Shown: positions 51,802-62,387 of the stretch, in pieces
Position numbering within the stretch: position 1 is the stretch's first letter
Layout of the letters: every line of letters begins with the position of its first letter
Assembly: GCA_019614645.1 (NCBI GenBank)
Contig: JABWDB010000001.1
Span: 16,471,501 to 16,535,500 of the forward strand
Reading direction: 5' to 3'
Origin: Stratiolaelaps scimitus
Taxonomy: Eukaryota; Arthropoda; Arachnida; Mesostigmata; Laelapidae
DNA length: 64,000 bases
Notes under the pieces: model-generated
Database searches by the model: none
Seen by the model: only the letters and a program-made list of their open reading frames with translations
Told to the model about the DNA's origin: nothing
Position numbers and translations under genes: made by a program

Positions 51802-52640
51802 GGCGAACTTCTTCCTTGATATTCATTCCGTTCGCTCTCCGCCGAGGTGTTCGCCGTCGCGGCCGTGTAACGGTCGAGCTGAGACGAACGCCTCGTTCTG
51901 ACACCGCAAACGACGACGAGGGCGACGTCGCTTTTTGGTGGATACTCGATCGGCGCCCGGTGCCTCGGAGGGATCAACGCGCCGTGGGTGCGTCTGTCCG
52001 TCCGTCCGTCCTTCCGAGCGCGCGTGCGTCTGATCCTGAGCGACGACTGCTCCTTGTGCTGCTCTGCTGCGGTCGTCGTCGTCAACGTCGACGTCGTGTT
52101 GCGTCGCTCGCGCACCGCCGTTAGCAGGCAATACACCAATAGTGGTCGTAGGTCGTCGCGGATAGACTGATGGCCGGATGAACAGACCGACACGGAGAGA
52201 CCAACGACACCGCAGCAGCACGCCACAGCATCGTGTGTGCGCCAGCCGAAGGCGTGAGGAAAGGGGCCTGCTCTGCTACTGCTTCCAACAGAAGAGAGGA
52301 GGGCCCAGCCCGGCCCGGCCCGTTCAAGTCGCCGGCTAAACGTTCAACTTCCCGCCGGTGGCAGCAACGGCGGCGGCGGCGGCCGTGGCGGCGGCTCTAT
52401 TGCTGCCGCCGTGCCGCTGTAGACACTGCCGCCTCCGTTGCTGTAGCTGCTGGTAGCTGTAGTGGTGTTGGTGGTAGTGCCACTTCTGCAGATTCTACTG
52501 CTGCTGCTGCTGCTGCTACTGTAACTACCGCTGATCCGGTGGTTCGATCGATCGCTCGCTCGCTCGTTTGTTTGTTCGTTGTTGACGAACACGAAATACT
52601 GTAGAGTTTTGTACGGCTGCTAATGGTGATGCTGCAGCTG
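51800..52640. promoter_or_regulatory. CpG-rich block, possible promoter or untranslated exon
   Basis: The highest sustained CpG density of the window, with CGTC/TCCG runs, a CGG run near 52371-52402 and CTG runs near 52498-52520. The flanks are AT-rich. Frames on all strands are open for 60-140 codons for compositional reasons. It could mark a transcription start, for example of a long 5' leader for gene A on the minus strand. No core promoter element was pinned down. Confidence 0.3.
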
Positions 52641-52758
52641 CTGATACTGCCTCGCGCACACAGAGACGCTGGCAGCACATAGAACATACTAATACTAACA
52701 AACATACATATAGGCAATAGCGGGAAGGCTACGGCAGGCGAAATTTACACTACGCGCG

Positions 52759-52893
52759 CTCTCTCTCTCTCTCTCTCTACATATTTATATATATATAAAT
52801 TTATATATATATATATATAGATATATAGATATAGATAGATATAAATAAATAAATTTATATATAGATTTAAATATATATAGAGAAAGAGAGAGA
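52759..52893. repeat. Compound (CT)n and AT-rich microsatellite
   Basis: A CT run (to 52778) is followed by over 100 bases of TA, TAGA, TAAA and GA units. Confidence 0.95.
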
Positions 52894-54917
52894 AGTGGCA
52901 CTATTTATTAGTGATATTGACAAGGATGATGACGGTGTTCAGGCCCAATGGTACGGCTATTACCTCTAGAGAAGTCATAGGCGCCGCTGTGGAGAGATTA
53001 CAGTGTTGGTACTTCATAAAATTTGCCCGCTTCCTTTCTTGAGATTTTTTTCTTTTTCACCTCCATGCGCCCTCATAGAATACTCGTACACCATAGCACC
53101 TTGGTTGATCTTCTCGATATTTTTGTTGAATGATAAGTGCAGCGACACTATCAGCATTTAGGCGTAGGGTGAACTTCGATACATTTGGATCGGACAGCGT
53201 AAATAAGCCAATGGAAGATTTCTTTTCAACTAAACGCTAGAGTAGTGCCAGCAAGGAATTTATTTCTACCTCGAATGTCAGATGATGTCATTTGATCGGA
53301 ACAAGACGTAAAGATACGCTGTACCAATGGTGTACAGTGTTGTCCATTTCAAGAACGGATACCCGTATCTACGTATAGGAACAATGCTGGTTACGCCCAC
53401 AGGCTGCGTTATTCATATACATGGATACGATAAATTTCACCCTCTGCAATATTATGTCATACCCATCGATTGACCAGTTTTTACTCTTAATTTTACTAAT
53501 GACGGAATATCCTGACCGTTCCAATACGACAGGCGCCACAAGCGCCCATGTCACACTACAACGCAATGGTGGTTGAGCCTGACCGAGAATAATCGGTCAT
53601 TCATTACGACGCGGGTGGGAAATCCCGTATTCCTTCAGTTGTTCCAGTTTATTTATGGCGCTGTACTTGCCAATTAGCAGGGCAACGGATGTTGTCGTAT
53701 CGACAGCAGGGCATAACCCTCTGTCGAAGTTCTTCTTCCTCTCCTTTAAACGTTCAAGCGATCAGTCTACAGGTAAAGAAATCAACTCATTCGTAGCCGT
53801 CGTAAGGACGAGTGCGAAACAATGTCTCAACGTGTTCTCATTCCTGAAAAACGATCGTGGATAACCCAGAAAGGAAGAGAGAGAGAGAGAAAGAAAAAGA
53901 GAGAGATTTAGGGGGCATCAGCACGTCCGCGTGTGCCAGATGTTAATGATGATGATGTGAACTTACGTCATTCTCGTATCAAGCATAGAACGGAATATTT
54001 GGAAGTTTTCTTTGAATGTTGTTAGTAACGGCCAATCAATCGGGGAGTAGCAATCGCAGAGCAATCCCAGATCGTGGATTCATTTAGTAATTGTCGGCCC
54101 GGTGTTCAGCCCGGAAGCAACAAAACGCGGCAGACGGTGAGTGCAGTCCACAAAAATTGACGTCACGACATGCTATCATGATGATGCACAGTGCAATCAA
54201 GATTAGACAGAATCAGAAACGACACGCTTTCCTTGCCGTGGTCCGCACCCCGAATTGAGGAATCACTCTACGCGTTGAGTCGATGATGATGATGGTGATG
54301 AGTTTAATATATTGGAAATGCGACAATACGGTGCGCGAACACAGTCGCGTTCGGTCTCTTGGAATTGTTTAGCAGGCCTTCGCCTGACTCATTACGGTGC
54401 GAGCATCTTCGAAAGTGTTTGACTGGCGGCGCTCCAGCAATTCTGGACCGTACGGTCAATCGGACGTCGCTGTTTACGACTGGAACTACCTTTTGGACGA
54501 AGAGCGTATCGTATTTAGTTTATCAAAAACAAATGTTTGTCTATCAGGTAAAAGTGCAGTTGTACTTGTATAGATTTGATTGTCGTTACTGAAGTGACTA
54601 AAAGTTCGGTAATTCGGCCATAAAAGTCGAACTCGGAGCGAAACCGCCCATAGGAACTGCTTAACTAAGTTATCGAGTGTCGTGGAAAAGTCGTTTGTGG
54701 ACCTGACGGTTCCGACTGTTGATCGATGGTTACAAACTCGGCTCGACGCACATTTGTAGAGAAATGTAATATGTTATATCTAAATATCTATGACCACGAA
54801 TCAGTTGAGCGTCCCAATATATATATTGAGTATAAATGTACACGATACCGCAGGACCAGTTCGACCAACAGATGAGATGGAGGAAGGGAGAAGTATGAAT
54901 ACATTGGTATTATATAA

Positions 54918-54963
54918 AATACTTAATATATATATATATATATATATATATAATACTTAATAT
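54918..54963. repeat. 12-base direct repeat flanking a TA tract
   Basis: AATACTTAATAT occurs at 54918-54929 and again at 54952-54963 on either side of a TA run. It is a local duplication around the microsatellite. Confidence 0.9.
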
Positions 54964-56339
54964 GAATAATTATACATTGTGCACTATAAATTTGATTGTT
55001 GTTCGTTGGCAACTTTTGATATTCATGAATAGGCGACTACCAACGGAATTCGTAATTGAGGTCTTCAATCTTCACCCATCTTTCTACTCGGTAATTCGAA
55101 GAGAATATCGACTTATCTACTATAGTATGCGTCATCTAGTCGTCGATTGTCTAATTTGGATTTTGTCTATGTCGGCCCAAGATAACTCGTATGTCTTGAT
55201 CACTCGTGCGTCGCATCATGTTCGCACAAGGATTCGACACCTCTCGATTTTCGGTTTCGTTCTTAGTTGGCTGTTCATCTGGTGTTTGTTATTTGTGACT
55301 TGTTATTAATGTTACTTGTCAAATCAGCCAACCCATCGAATTAATATTTCATAAGATAAGATTGAGGAAACATACATCATAGAAGTATGAGCAACCAATC
55401 CGATTACAGAGCCGAAACTTGTTCATCTGTCTGGTACTTATTCAGCCGTGAATTGCGATAACATAAAATCGAGTCAGAATAACATAGATACATTTGTATA
55501 GTATTCCCGCGACGAGTAACGCGAATAAATAATCGTATAATCCTATATAGGGATAACCAAAAAAAAGATCATCCACGTTGCGATACGAGGAAAAACATGA
55601 TCGTTGTTTAACACGAAATACAAGCGCTATAGAACAATCCAGTAAACTCGCGCGATTATTGCTTACGTAAGCGGGCTTGTGGATCGTAATAGGACATGAA
55701 TAGATGCCTCATCCTACTGCAGAGTACGTATTTGGTGTCCAAACGTGAACACAGATATATGTAGGTATAATCAACTTCACTAAGATTTTAACTAACTTCA
55801 CGCAAGGGTTCCTTCGATTCATATGTGTCGCAGCTAACCTGAACCAGTGGGCCAACGGTTTCAAGTCGCCGTCGCCACCCCAGCTCTATTCCGCTATAGC
55901 TGGTCCACTTGTGAAATGAGTGTGGATTACGGACGGAAGATATCGATTAAGCGATCACGTATATGCATGGGTACAAGCATAATTAGTGAAATTCTCTCTC
56001 TCTTCCTTATAGGTTATGATGTGTTGTAGCATGTCAAAACGATCACATACAAATTCGTTTGTACTTGCGTAAATACATAAGTGTGACTAAGGAATATCAC
56101 ACGGACATATAATGTAGCAACTTGCGATTGGGGAAGTAATTTTACAGCTAAAAATAGATAACCCGATCGATATCAGAGGAAGCAACATTTGAAACGAAAG
56201 AGGAAGGAAATCGACACTTGGGTCCGCCCCTTCTGGAAAACTCGGTATAATTTTTGTTTGACGAGACTACCAGTGACCAATCGGAGACGTCGGCTCGCTA
56301 CTAGTTTCCTCAAGATTGACATTTTGGCTGATGCATATA

Positions 56340-56342
<3 letters not shown>

Positions 56343-56383
<41 letters not shown>
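56343..56383. repeat. (TA)n microsatellite
   Basis: TA run of about 41 bases. Confidence 0.95.
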
Positions 56384-56387
<4 letters not shown>

Positions 56388-57102
56388 ACATAATTCACAG
56401 AGAAAAAATAAGACTCTCTTCAGAATTTGTACCAGTATTAGTGTCCACTCTGTAATGAGCTTCTTCAATTTTTTTAACGTGAACCTAAGCACTGTAAAAA
56501 CGGAAGTTCTGTCATTAAGCAACAATCTGAATTTAATTGAAATTGCAGCTGCCCTTCGTCAATATCATGTCGAAGCATACTATGCTTGAATAGTTGAAAG
56601 CATCAAGATCGCCAGATGCCAACAGGGTCCTTCCCTTGCGTATTCGAAGCTGCGTAAAAAACTAAAAATAAGTATGCGCATGCACCCAGCGAGAAAATAA
56701 CAGGATCCTGAATACTCCGGGACAACATTTCCAATGTGTTCAGTGAATACGGTCAAATTATGGTGATTATCGTTAACACAGTGACTCTAACCAAAAAACG
56801 AACGCCTGTCCTCACTGTTTAGAAAGGAAGTACTCGTATGTTGCCATTTCAATCCCAGGAAATGTCATAGAAGGCTGCCGCTTGGACTACGGTAAGTTTA
56901 AACATTTGATAGGAATTTTTCCACTCGTTCTGAGCTGTTGGATAATCATAGAACAATCATCTACTGTGGAGTTGATCGCCACATGGGAAGCATTCTGCCT
57001 CGTCTCTGTTAAACAGGGTCGATTGACAACTACTATTGAGTAAAGCTAACTGTTGGACAATTTTAGTGAACATATTACCATGGCTTCTTTGCGAAACGTA
57101 CG

Positions 57103-57258
57103 ATGGCTTCAAAGGTAAATTATGTAAAATTTGTCAAGGAGAAAACTGAAAACGGACTCACGCCGAGTCACATTGAAGATCTATTTGTATTGAGGCAGTG
57201 TTCGCCAGAGGCAGCGAATGCCCAATCTGAGACGCAGATCAAACTGAGGACTTCATAG
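57103..57258 (+). CDS. Short open frame, 51 codons, plus strand
   Basis: ATG to TAG frame beginning MASKVNYVKFVKEKTENG, with a mixed, protein-like composition (Lys/Glu-rich start, then a Cys/Ala/Gln region). There is no signal peptide and no recognised motif. It lies about 0.2 kb beyond the possible alternative 3' exons of gene B, on the opposite strand. It could be a small gene, an exon or chance. Confidence 0.2.
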   Translation: MASKVNYVKFVKEKTENGLTPSHIEDLFVLRQCSPEAANAQSETQIKLRTS

Positions 57259-57437
57259 CTGTCTTGAATTTCTCGATCCCTTAAATGGCATCACCTACAA
57301 GAGAGTATGATTACAATACCCGGTTAAAATAACATCACTATTACCATCGAGTCGTTTAGCTCGTTTGCTAGTTATTACAAAATATTATTACGTATTATAT
57401 TTTTAAAAGTTTGGAAATTATTAGCCAAACTGAGATC

Positions 57438-57545
57438 TCAGACACTCGCCAATTGTATTTCGAGGACGACTTCCTTTTTTTGCCTGCGTGCATGTAGTTC
57501 TGCGTATTCTAATTGGTCTACAATGATATGCTCGCAATTTTGCCG
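57438..57545 (-). CDS. Possible alternative terminal exon of gene B
   Basis: A very good minus-strand acceptor (TTTCTTTGCCTTGCAG) opens 35 codons and a TGA. The peptide (QNCEHIIVDQLEYAELHARR, then KKEVVLEIQLASV) is charged and helix-prone. It would join in phase 0. Upstream at 57905 another acceptor (CGCACTCTAG) opens a frame of about 80 codons without an ATG (beginning YDSISTVAVANWIGRWTY) that can also exit in phase 0 at ATA|GTAACA. To link these to gene B, exon 10 would have to splice out before its stop at a weak donor, so they may instead be a separate gene or chance. Confidence 0.3.
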   Translation of the reverse strand, partial: RQNCEHIIVDQLEYAELHARRQKKEVVLEIQLASV

Positions 57546-58063
57546 CTGCAAGGCAAAGAAACTCTTGTTGAAACAGAGATAAAAAAGCTGCCCTCACAAC
57601 AGCTGAGTCCAACCGGAAATCTCCGGACCTTCCATACAGATATTTATAATAGATCTGACGATGGAAAACTCTCAGCGCCAGAAGTTCCATAATATTGTAT
57701 TACGTCTGAGGCCGTGGGAACAAATTTCGCACGGATTACTGACAGAAAGTGAAATGTATTCACACTGCAGAGCAACACGAAGAGCTAATGTTACTATTTT
57801 CAAAAATTGACTGTATCCCTGTTGGGGTGTCTGATCCAGAACTTCATGCTTGTAAGTCCAACGTCCGATCCAGTTCGCTACCGCGACAGTTGAGATGCTA
57901 TCGTACTAGAGTGCGGCGATTACCTTCAACGAGCTTAGTGACGGAACATGAAATACAGCCATTTAGGAATTCATATTATTAATAATATGATTATTATTAT
58001 TTTATAGAACCCAATGACATACAGACCCCCATATGCGGCTAACCTAAATGCGGGGGGGGATGT

Positions 58064-61000
58064 TTAGGTCCCATTCATTGATCCGTGTAGACAGGCATCG
58101 ACGATTTCGGTTTCCGCATTCTGTTCCTCTACTGAGTTAAAGCTCGCAGTCACGATGTCATCGATCTGGTTGGCGCCGTAAATAAGAGAGAACACAAAAC
58201 AAAGATGAAATGAGAAATGCTGAAGTGTCCACAAACCGCCTCAGCGACAACACCTATCGCGATCGCCTCCTGTGGACAGACACCTACAGCCTCTCTGGCA
58301 ATGTTGCCTAAAATAGTGTTAGCTATGAAACCACCCTATGCATTGCATTCGTGCAAACGGTTATCCGAATTTCGACCACAAGGTAGTTGGATCTCCGCGT
58401 CGCAGAATTTGTGCAAATACACTAAATGCGTGAATCGAATTCCACAAGGGAGATTCTTGTTTGTCGCGGAAAAATCACGAAAGCAGGACTATGGTGCATT
58501 TAACCTATGATACAGTGCGCATTTATCTGACCTGGAACCCCGACGATGCCCGCAATAGTGGGCAGAATTTCCTAGCTAATCGTTAGGCAACATATTGTGA
58601 GATTTTAATCGACCGAGCGATTACACATCGCGCTATCAAGGTCATGAGGCACTGGACGCAACAACAAAGGTCAATCTGACTCTTTCAAAATCATCGGCTA
58701 GACGATTATGTTTCGCTCAAGCGCTCTACAGTTGTTCGATGGTAGAATTTAAATCAGCCCACCGCCTTTTTGATGTATTGACACACGATCCGATTGAAGC
58801 GAAGGCAATTGTAATAATTAAACATGAGAAGCGAAACTGCTGACACAAAATCTTTCACTAACTTATACCTAATCATGAGCCACATTTTATGATGAAGTAA
58901 CGTTTCATCGAATGTTGGGGATTTGGTTGTACTCGTGCTATTGAATACGTTTGGTTGACTGCACCCATTTAATACCCACAATAATAGTATGCACAGTTTG
59001 ATCGTGTTGCTTTTCCTAGGAACTTGTCTATTGTCACTCACAATTAGATTTCCAGCATTATCGGTTGCTTCGCAGCCCGCTCTGACAACGTCGATCTCTG
59101 ATATGTTGAATGAGCTGACCTTCAATTCCCACTCCATGACAAGCTAAAAATAAACACAAGCGAAGTGTTCCATACTAATAACATCTATGTAAATCTGCAA
59201 TTATTATAGGTATGTCTACTTAGCGTATACTCAGCGGACTCAATATTGCATATATATATATATATATATGATAGATTGTTCAAACACGAAAGCAAAGGTA
59301 ATTTGCCTGAATGGTACGAATCGATCAACTTACAGCAACTTTCATAGCTTGGTCAATCAAGTTAACTTAAGTTAATTTCCTCTTTTCTATGTCTTGTCTT
59401 AACGGTCTTCAGAAGGCTTGTAACGCGTAGTTCAGCTACTTTTATTTGGCAAATAATGGAAATACGTTAATTAGTGTACACCTCGAACAATTCTGATGGC
59501 CTCACCGCTAGGCGCGTACGTGTGTTATCAGCTTACTCAGTACAGCGATCGCGTCCCTCGCACCAACCAATGCCGCTCGGGCTATTCAACCATTTCACTC
59601 ATTTAGTCGATCATAATAGATCGATTTGTGTCTGCCTTTGCACCACTGGCATAAAATTAGTACGTATACGCTCTTCTGTGGACTCGTCTTTTAGGAAATG
59701 CAATATGTTTTTACGTACTCTTTTTCAGTGCTCGGCATACTGTAGAAAATATAAAAAAAACATTGTTCCAGTATTATGTTAACATTAGCGTTATAATCAT
59801 ACGGGGCATAACAAATTCGCATGCGGCTTCGGCCATTTAACGGTAAGGGTACAGGTCTATTGCATTCTGACATTTTCAACATGTGCAGGTCCTCCTCCAA
59901 AGCCAGCATGGCAGCTACATCCTTTTCAAATGAATCCCTGGATCCGCCCACATCAGGAACAAAAATGACGTGCGTTACATCGGTGCGATTATCACTAAAT
60001 GCAAAACATGCCGATATGAGATTGACACATAGATAATGTCGAATATACAGTCTTAGACTATCTTATTATCCTAATGGACTCCTGGTAGCAGATACAACTG
60101 GGAGCGGAAAGTTTCAATAGTCATTTTAGAGTTTGGATCAACTAGCAGCAACCTCACTTGAAGTCACAACAGCATTCAAATGAGTTCTTTAATGATGACT
60201 ACCAACGTAATGTTATTTCTCAATATATCAGACGCACCGTTTGATCGGCTTCCATTTTCAGGCAGTTTATGGCTCGAACGAGCGCATCATCCCTGAGAGC
60301 TAGAATAGACAAACGGACAGATGTTGAAAATGAAATAAGTTGTTGTATTAATAAGTTGTCCAAATTTATCCGGGATGGTTACACATGATTGAGATCTGTA
60401 GCGAAAAAATAGTTAATAAAATACACAGACATCTACAATTAATGGACTAAGTTGTACTTCTTTTCTGTCATTGACAATCTGACGTTTAAGACTTGAGCCA
60501 TTACTTTCCGTTCTATTAAACAATGTCGATACCACTTCCGCTGGATACGAGGTACCTATTAATGGTTATATTTTATATTTATGGCAGTTTGAGAACCGTC
60601 AACCCTTAACAGCTGTTGCACATACGAAGCTATCCTCATACACTGGACATCCATAATATCCGCTCCAGAATAAATATATATATTATAATATATATACTAT
60701 AACTCGCTTTGTCATGATTTGCATTTAATTTCATTTCTACTAGGGAGTGCTCCTGCTACTGATTCGTCTAAAGTTGGGCGCTATGCTATAAAGCTGGTAA
60801 GTCGCTTCTAGTCCCCCATTCGCTAGCCGTGCTTGTATAATCGTAAAATCACAATGCGTGTATGCTATCTGACATCGAATATGGCGTCTTTCTGTTTGTT
60901 TCGCGGCTTTTCTGATAAGTTAAGACGAACGAGCTAGCTTAGAAATGAATACTTCAATGCTGTACTAGTTTCCGCTATCAGACCTCGAGCGACAGCCGTA

Positions 61001-62387
61001 TACTTAACGTGAAATCTGGTCCTCAGGCGAATTCGATTTTTGTGGTAATCCACACTTCCTGGCAGCTGAAGGCCAAATATTCACTTTCAACCAAATACTG
61101 TGGTAAGCTTAAGTTGCCACATCTAAGAATACGACATATTTAGTCTAGGCAGATGTGTAAAAACACGAAAGCAATGCCAATTACGTGTTGAGCACTTACA
61201 ATTTCGAATTTCTGAGAGCATCGAATATGCGGGACTGCGCGAAAAACGGCTGCGTCACTGCTTAATCAATTATTGCAATAAATCAGAAAAATTGCGCTGA
61301 CTGGAGCCGCTGAACCGTTGCCATTCAGTTAATATCCCTGCCAACCCTATCAGTCAACGGTGTTGCCCATTCGACTAAGTTACAACGTCTATTGTTGATG
61401 CCACAATTGGATTTCTCCTGTCTCGTTGAACTTTTCCTCACTACAACAGCGGACATCATTAGATGCGGTTCGTGTGGTACTATACGATATCAGGGCTAAT
61501 CAGTCAGTCATCGACGAGCACTGAGCTCTTCTTGCTGTATCTGTTGTTGATCCTGGCGACGAGTCTAGCTCGAACTGCGTCGACATGATATTTCCCGGAG
61601 GACCACGGCATGTTACCTGTACAGAAGGATTTCCTCTAACTTGCTCATGTAACATTTCCTGTCTGCGTAGATCGGCTCGCAAGTCGTCAGTTATCCATTG
61701 AAAATGATTACGCCTGCTTGCGATCGGAGGCGTATGCGGGCGGGACTCATAAGAACGCTTCTCCAGTTTTGTTAACAATAATTGGAGCCGAGATCTCCTG
61801 TCCAGATTACATTTTTTTTGTTGATTTTAGTCGAAACCCTATCTAAAAGGTGATTATATTAATAGTTCGGCAAGTACGATTGCATTGCTTCGTATGTGTC
61901 TTGAGCGAGGACTTTCCGCCTATATATATATATAGATATATATATATATATATTTCGGTGCGCTTTCCTGTGCGCTAAAGATAATTAGAGGAACATGATA
62001 CAGTGACTAGCCAGAGATTCCATTGATCATTCTAAGAATATTTCAAAGTTCACCTAATATCACTGCCTAGGACAGTAGGCGAACAGATTTGAATGAGGTG
62101 AACAATTAAAGTATATATAAGACGACCTGAACACTGTGTTGGCAATGAGATGCGGGCATTGATCGCGGCAGATTGTCTACGCTATCTTCTAAAACGATTT
62201 CTTAAAAATCACACTTTTCTTATACAAGTAATTAAATTTAAGTCTGAGATATGTGCGTGCATTTGCGCGGAGACGCCTTACCACAGATGTTGTACTTCAG
62301 CTTAACACGGATTTGTCCACTAGTAACAGACGATATTGTAGCTAGGACAATACACAATCTTAGCAACACCAGCGATTTCATAACCAT
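58064..62387 (-). CDS. Gene B: ten-exon secreted protein of 246 residues, family unknown
   Basis: Exons in reading order: 62387-62282, 61257-61200, 60292-60238, 60186-60158 (or from 60198), 59994-59842, 59739-59715, 59143-59042, 58571-58532, 58307-58237, 58165-58064. Donors are mostly strong (GTAAGG, GTAAGT, GTGAGG, GTGAGT), weaker at exons 5, 8 and 9. Every phase matches, giving 741 bases from ATG to TAA; exon 4 from 60198 would add four residues. The first about 23 residues are a signal peptide (MVMKSLVLLRLCIVLATISS). The mature part has nine cysteines, including ECCCDF, and three N-glycosylation sequons (NRT, NIS, NGT), so it is probably secreted. Helix-prone segments (LDDALVRAINCLKM; NIAREAVGVCPQEAIAIGV) flank a region ending GCEATDNAGN. 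Exon 6 is only 25 nt. I found no known domain; a resemblance to an Ig F-strand is weak. Weak points are the 51-base intron 3 and the choice of donor for exon 5. Confidence 0.55.
59249..59270. repeat. (TA)n microsatellite
   Basis: TA run of about 22 bases in a gene B intron. Confidence 0.9.
60744..61499 (+). CDS. Possible nested plus-strand exons within gene B introns
   Basis: Three phase-linked plus-strand exons: 60744-60796 (acceptor TTTCATTTCTACTAG, donor CTG|GTAAGTC), 61027-61102 (acceptor GGTCCTCAG, donor TGTG|GTAAGC) and 61450-61499 ending in TAA (acceptor CACTACAACAG after a pyrimidine-rich tract). They read APATDSSKVGRYAIKL, then a hydrophobic and basic segment (SIFVVIHTSWQLKAKYS), then a Cys-rich end (CGADIIRCGSCGTIRYQG). 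None overlaps a gene B exon. No upstream exon ending in phase 1 was found. Splice signals are good, but the arrangement (antisense, nested) makes chance a serious alternative. Confidence 0.25.
61920..61953. repeat. Interrupted (TA)n microsatellite
   Basis: TA run broken once by a G, in gene B intron 1. Confidence 0.9.

Larger units (their letters stand above)
52894..57102. other. No supportable gene
   Basis: AT-rich, with TA tracts at 54926-54952 and 56343-56383 and a GA run at about 53877-53907. A plus-strand frame of 115 codons at 54962-55309 is hydrophobic near its end but otherwise unsupported. Confidence 0.5.

Noticed and set aside
61500..61778. 92-codon minus-strand frame in gene B intron 1
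   Set aside because: Entry phases at available AG sites do not match gene B exon 1, and two other frames here are also open.
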